From Alphaproteobacteria bacterium (GTDB lineage Bacteria; Pseudomonadota; Alphaproteobacteria; RF32; CAG-239), in the NCBI GenBank assembly GCA_017964705.1, contig JAGCRL010000136.1, positions 1-7,734 of the forward strand: a stretch of 7,734 nt of DNA, read 5' to 3'. The notes beneath the pieces were generated by a model, which was given only the letters and a program-made list of their open reading frames with translations, searched no databases and was not told the origin of the DNA. Every line of letters begins with the position of its first letter. Position 1 is the first letter of the stretch. Of the stretch, positions 5,783 through 7,734 are shown one piece after another. The position numbers and the translations under genes are program-made.

Positions 5783-6619
5783 ATGGCTTTGAAAACATTT
5801 AAGCCCGCTACTCCAGGTCTTCGTCAACTTGTTATTGTTGATAGAAGTGAGCTTTATAAGGGCAATCCTGAGAAAAGTTTGACCCGTGGTCTAACCAAAA
5901 CTGGTGGGCGTGATAATTTCGGACACGTTACAAGTCGGAGAATCGGCGGTGGACACAAACGTAAATACCGCATTATCGACTTTAAGCGTAATAAATTTGA
6001 TTGTGAAGCAACGGTGGAGAGAATCGAATATGATCCTAACCGTACATCTTTTATTGCTTTAATTAACTATGAAGATGGCGAAAAGGCTTATATTTTGGCT
6101 CCACAAAGATTAAAAGCCGGCGATAAAGTTATCTCTGCCGAGAAAGCTGATATTAAGCCGGGTAATGCTATGCCTTTAAAGAGTATGCCGGTTGGTACAA
6201 TCGTGCACAATGTTGAACTTAAAGTTGGCAAAGGCGGACAGCTTGTTCGTTCTGCCGGTTGTTATGCTCAAGTTGTTGGTAAAGATGCCGGATATGCTCA
6301 ATTAAAACTTTCTTCAGGCGAGCTTCGGATTGTTCGTGAAGAATGTTTGGCTACCGTAGGCGCTGTTTCTAACCCAGATAACCAAAACGTTTCTTTGGGT
6401 AAGGCCGGTCGTTCACGTTGGTTGGGTATTCGTCCTATTACTCGCGGTGTAGCAATGAACCCTGTTGATCACCCACATGGTGGTGGTGAAGGTCGTACAT
6501 CCGGTGGTCGTCATCCTGTGACACCATGGGGTAAACCGACTAAGGGTGCTAAAACTCGTTCTAACAAGAAGACAGATCGCTTTATTATGAGATCTCGTCA
6601 TGAAAACAAAAAGAAATAA
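5783..6619 (+). CDS. rplB: Large-subunit ribosomal protein L2
   Basis: This is L2, needed for subunit joining and peptidyl-transferase activity. Its 278 residues match the family (E. coli 273). The N-terminal RNA-binding part shows [20 protein letters not shown], followed by [11 protein letters not shown]. The C-terminal signature [20 protein letters not shown] is intact, with His230 corresponding to the functionally important His229 of E. coli (numbered without Met). [14 protein letters not shown] and the basic tail follow. The ATG is two bases after the rplW stop, and AGGA (5771-5774) lies eight bases before it. The stop codon overlaps the very strong ribosome binding site of rpsS. Confidence 0.98.
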   Translation: MALKTFKPATPGLRQLVIVDRSELYKGNPEKSLTRGLTKTGGRDNFGHVTSRRIGGGHKRKYRIIDFKRNKFDCEATVERIEYDPNRTSFIALINYEDGEKAYILAPQRLKAGDKVISAEKADIKPGNAMPLKSMPVGTIVHNVELKVGKGGQLVRSAGCYAQVVGKDAGYAQLKLSSGELRIVREECLATVGAVSNPDNQNVSLGKAGRSRWLGIRPITRGVAMNPVDHPHGGGEGRTSGGRHPVTPWGKPTKGAKTRSNKKTDRFIMRSRHENKKK

Positions 6620-6631
6620 GGAGGTAAACAA

Positions 6632-6910
6632 ATGACTCGTTCTGTATGGAAAGGACCTTTTGTTGATGGTTATCTTCTTAAGAAAGCTGAAGCAGCAAGA
6701 GCATCTACACGTAATGAAGTGATTAAAATTTGGTCTCGTCGTTCTACTATGTTGCCACAATTTGTCGGTTTGACATTTGGTGTACATAACGGCCATAAAT
6801 TTATTCCGGTATTGGTTACCGAAGATATGGTTGGTCATAAGTTCGGCGAATTTGCTCCGACACGTACCTTTTATGGGCACGCTGCAGATAAAAAAGTTAA
6901 GAGAGGTTAA
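6632..6910 (+). CDS. rpsS: Small-subunit ribosomal protein S19
   Basis: This is S19, a 30S head protein that contacts S13 and the A-site finger side of the 50S. Its 92 residues equal the E. coli length. The family signature is complete: [59 protein letters not shown] and APTRTFYGH. The ribosome binding site AAGGAGGT (6618-6625), six bases before the ATG, is a perfect match to the anti-Shine-Dalgarno sequence. It overlaps the rplB TAA stop and is the strongest such site in the window. Confidence 0.98.
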   Translation: MTRSVWKGPFVDGYLLKKAEAARASTRNEVIKIWSRRSTMLPQFVGLTFGVHNGHKFIPVLVTEDMVGHKFGEFAPTRTFYGHAADKKVKRG

Positions 6911-6912
6911 TT

Positions 6913-7287
6913 ATGAGTAAAGCTAAAGATACAAGAAGATTGGCTGAGAACCAAGCAATGGCTCAAAACAATTCTATCCGTTCAAGCGCTCGTAAGCTTA
7001 ATCTCGTTGCACAGACAATTCGCGGGTTATCTGTAGAAAAGGCTGTTGCAGAGCTTAGCTTCTCTAAGAAGAGAATTGCAAAAGTTGCTTTGGAAGTATT
7101 AAAATCGGCTATTGCTAATGCTGAAAACAACCACAAGTTAAACATTGATAAGCTTGTTGTTGCAGAAGCTTATACCGGCAATGGTCTTGTTATGAAACGT
7201 ATGCATGCACGCGGTAAAGGTAGAGGTGCAAGGATATTAAAGCCTTTCTCTAAATTAACCATTGTTGTTGCAGAGCGTGGGGAGTAA
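6913..7287 (+). CDS. rplV: Large-subunit ribosomal protein L22
   Basis: This is L22, whose beta-hairpin forms part of the exit tunnel next to L4. The conserved parts are SARKLNLVAQTIRG (25-38), SAIANAENNHKLNIDKLVVA and the loop KRMHARGKGRGARILKPFS, ending LTIVVAE. It has 124 residues against 110 in E. coli. The extra 20 or so charged N-terminal residues (MSKAKDTRRLAENQAMAQ) are typical of alphaproteobacterial L22 and are my main reason for that placement. The ATG is two bases after the rpsS stop, with GAGAGG (6901-6906) six bases before it. Confidence 0.97.
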   Translation: MSKAKDTRRLAENQAMAQNNSIRSSARKLNLVAQTIRGLSVEKAVAELSFSKKRIAKVALEVLKSAIANAENNHKLNIDKLVVAEAYTGNGLVMKRMHARGKGRGARILKPFSKLTIVVAERGE

Positions 7288-7292
7288 AATAA

Positions 7293-7734
7293 ATGGGACA
7301 GAAAGTAAATCCGATCAGTCTTCGTTTAGGTGTTAACCGCACATGGGATTCTCGTTGGTATGCTGATGAGAAATTTACCGATTACCTCCACGAAGATTTA
7401 AAGATTAGAAAATTTTTGAAAAACAAGTTGGCTCAAGCCGGTATTAGCAAGATAGTTATTGAACGTCCTGCTAAGAAAGCAAGAGTAACTATTCATTCAG
7501 CCAGACCAGGTGTTGTTATTGGTAAGAAAGGTCAAGACATTGAGTTATTAAGAAAAGATATTCAAAAGTTGACTGATTCTGAAGTTCAATTAAACATCTT
7601 GGAAGTTAGAAAGCCCGAGCTTGATGGTAAGTTGGTTGCTGAATCTGTTGCACAACAATTGGAAAGAGGAGTTGCTTTCCGTCTTGCGATGAAGAGAGTT
7701 ATGCAATCTGCTTTGCGTTTAGGCGCTGAAGGTA
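7293..7734 (+). CDS. rpsC: Small-subunit ribosomal protein S3, 5' part
   Basis: This is S3, at the mRNA entry site, part of the ribosome's mRNA helicase. The first 147 codons are present and the frame runs off the right edge; full-length S3 is about 230 residues. The start [14 protein letters not shown] is typical. A type II KH domain follows, with the GXXG loop GVVIGKKGQ (73-81), then [20 protein letters not shown]. In the segment FRLAMKR (129-135) the second Arg of the usual 'FRRAMKR' helicase pair is Leu131. GGGGAG (7279-7284), at the end of rplV, lies eight bases before the ATG. Confidence 0.97.
   Translation, partial: MGQKVNPISLRLGVNRTWDSRWYADEKFTDYLHEDLKIRKFLKNKLAQAGISKIVIERPAKKARVTIHSARPGVVIGKKGQDIELLRKDIQKLTDSEVQLNILEVRKPELDGKLVAESVAQQLERGVAFRLAMKRVMQSALRLGAEG

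Noticed and set aside
6413..6880. 155-codon minus-strand reading frame across rplB and rpsS
   Set aside because: It is the shadow of two firmly identified ribosomal-protein genes. Its Thr-, Arg- and Phe-rich composition reflects the complementary codons, and no ribosome binding site fits it.

Overview
The window is an AT-rich stretch of a bacterial chromosome. Its right half is the start of an S10 ribosomal-protein operon: rpsJ, rplC, rplD, rplW, rplB, rpsS, rplV and a partial rpsC, all on the + strand and tightly packed. The L22 protein has an N-terminal extension and an 'AIANAENNH..VVAEA..G..VMKR' core. L4 has a 'WQLA.R..G.H.TKGRS' stretch. Both look alphaproteobacterial, so I infer a low-GC, perhaps host-associated alphaproteobacterium. 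That placement is by eye and no database was searched.

The left part (1-3356) holds unlinked single-gene units. From left to right these are: the C-terminal end of a charged protein of unknown function (2-208); a tRNA-Ser(GGA) with its own terminator (285-417); a small two-hairpin element lying between two back-to-back terminators (443-502); an unrecognised helical protein on the minus strand (560-1369) with a good promoter and terminator; a Skp/OmpH-like periplasmic chaperone (1567-2022) with a strong terminator; an APH/choline-kinase-like phosphotransferase (2143-2877) with a near-consensus promoter; and a proline-rich, apparently exported protein on the minus strand (2913-3356).

A 377-base intergenic region (3357-3733) separates that divergent gene from rpsJ. 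Its last 100 bases can form two successive hairpins directly upstream of the rpsJ ribosome binding site, so it is a candidate ribosomal-protein leader that could control the whole operon. No tuf or fusA gene precedes rpsJ here, although the classical alphaproteobacterial str-S10 arrangement would place them there.

The most notable anomaly is in rplC. At a run of eight A residues (4725-4732) the L3 reading frame is interrupted. A sensible C-terminal tail continues in the +1 frame to a stop 18 bases before rplD. This is either a homopolymer sequencing error, a real truncation back to about the E. coli L3 length, or slippage. Apart from this, the window looks like ordinary housekeeping sequence, and I do not see a new multi-gene system in it.
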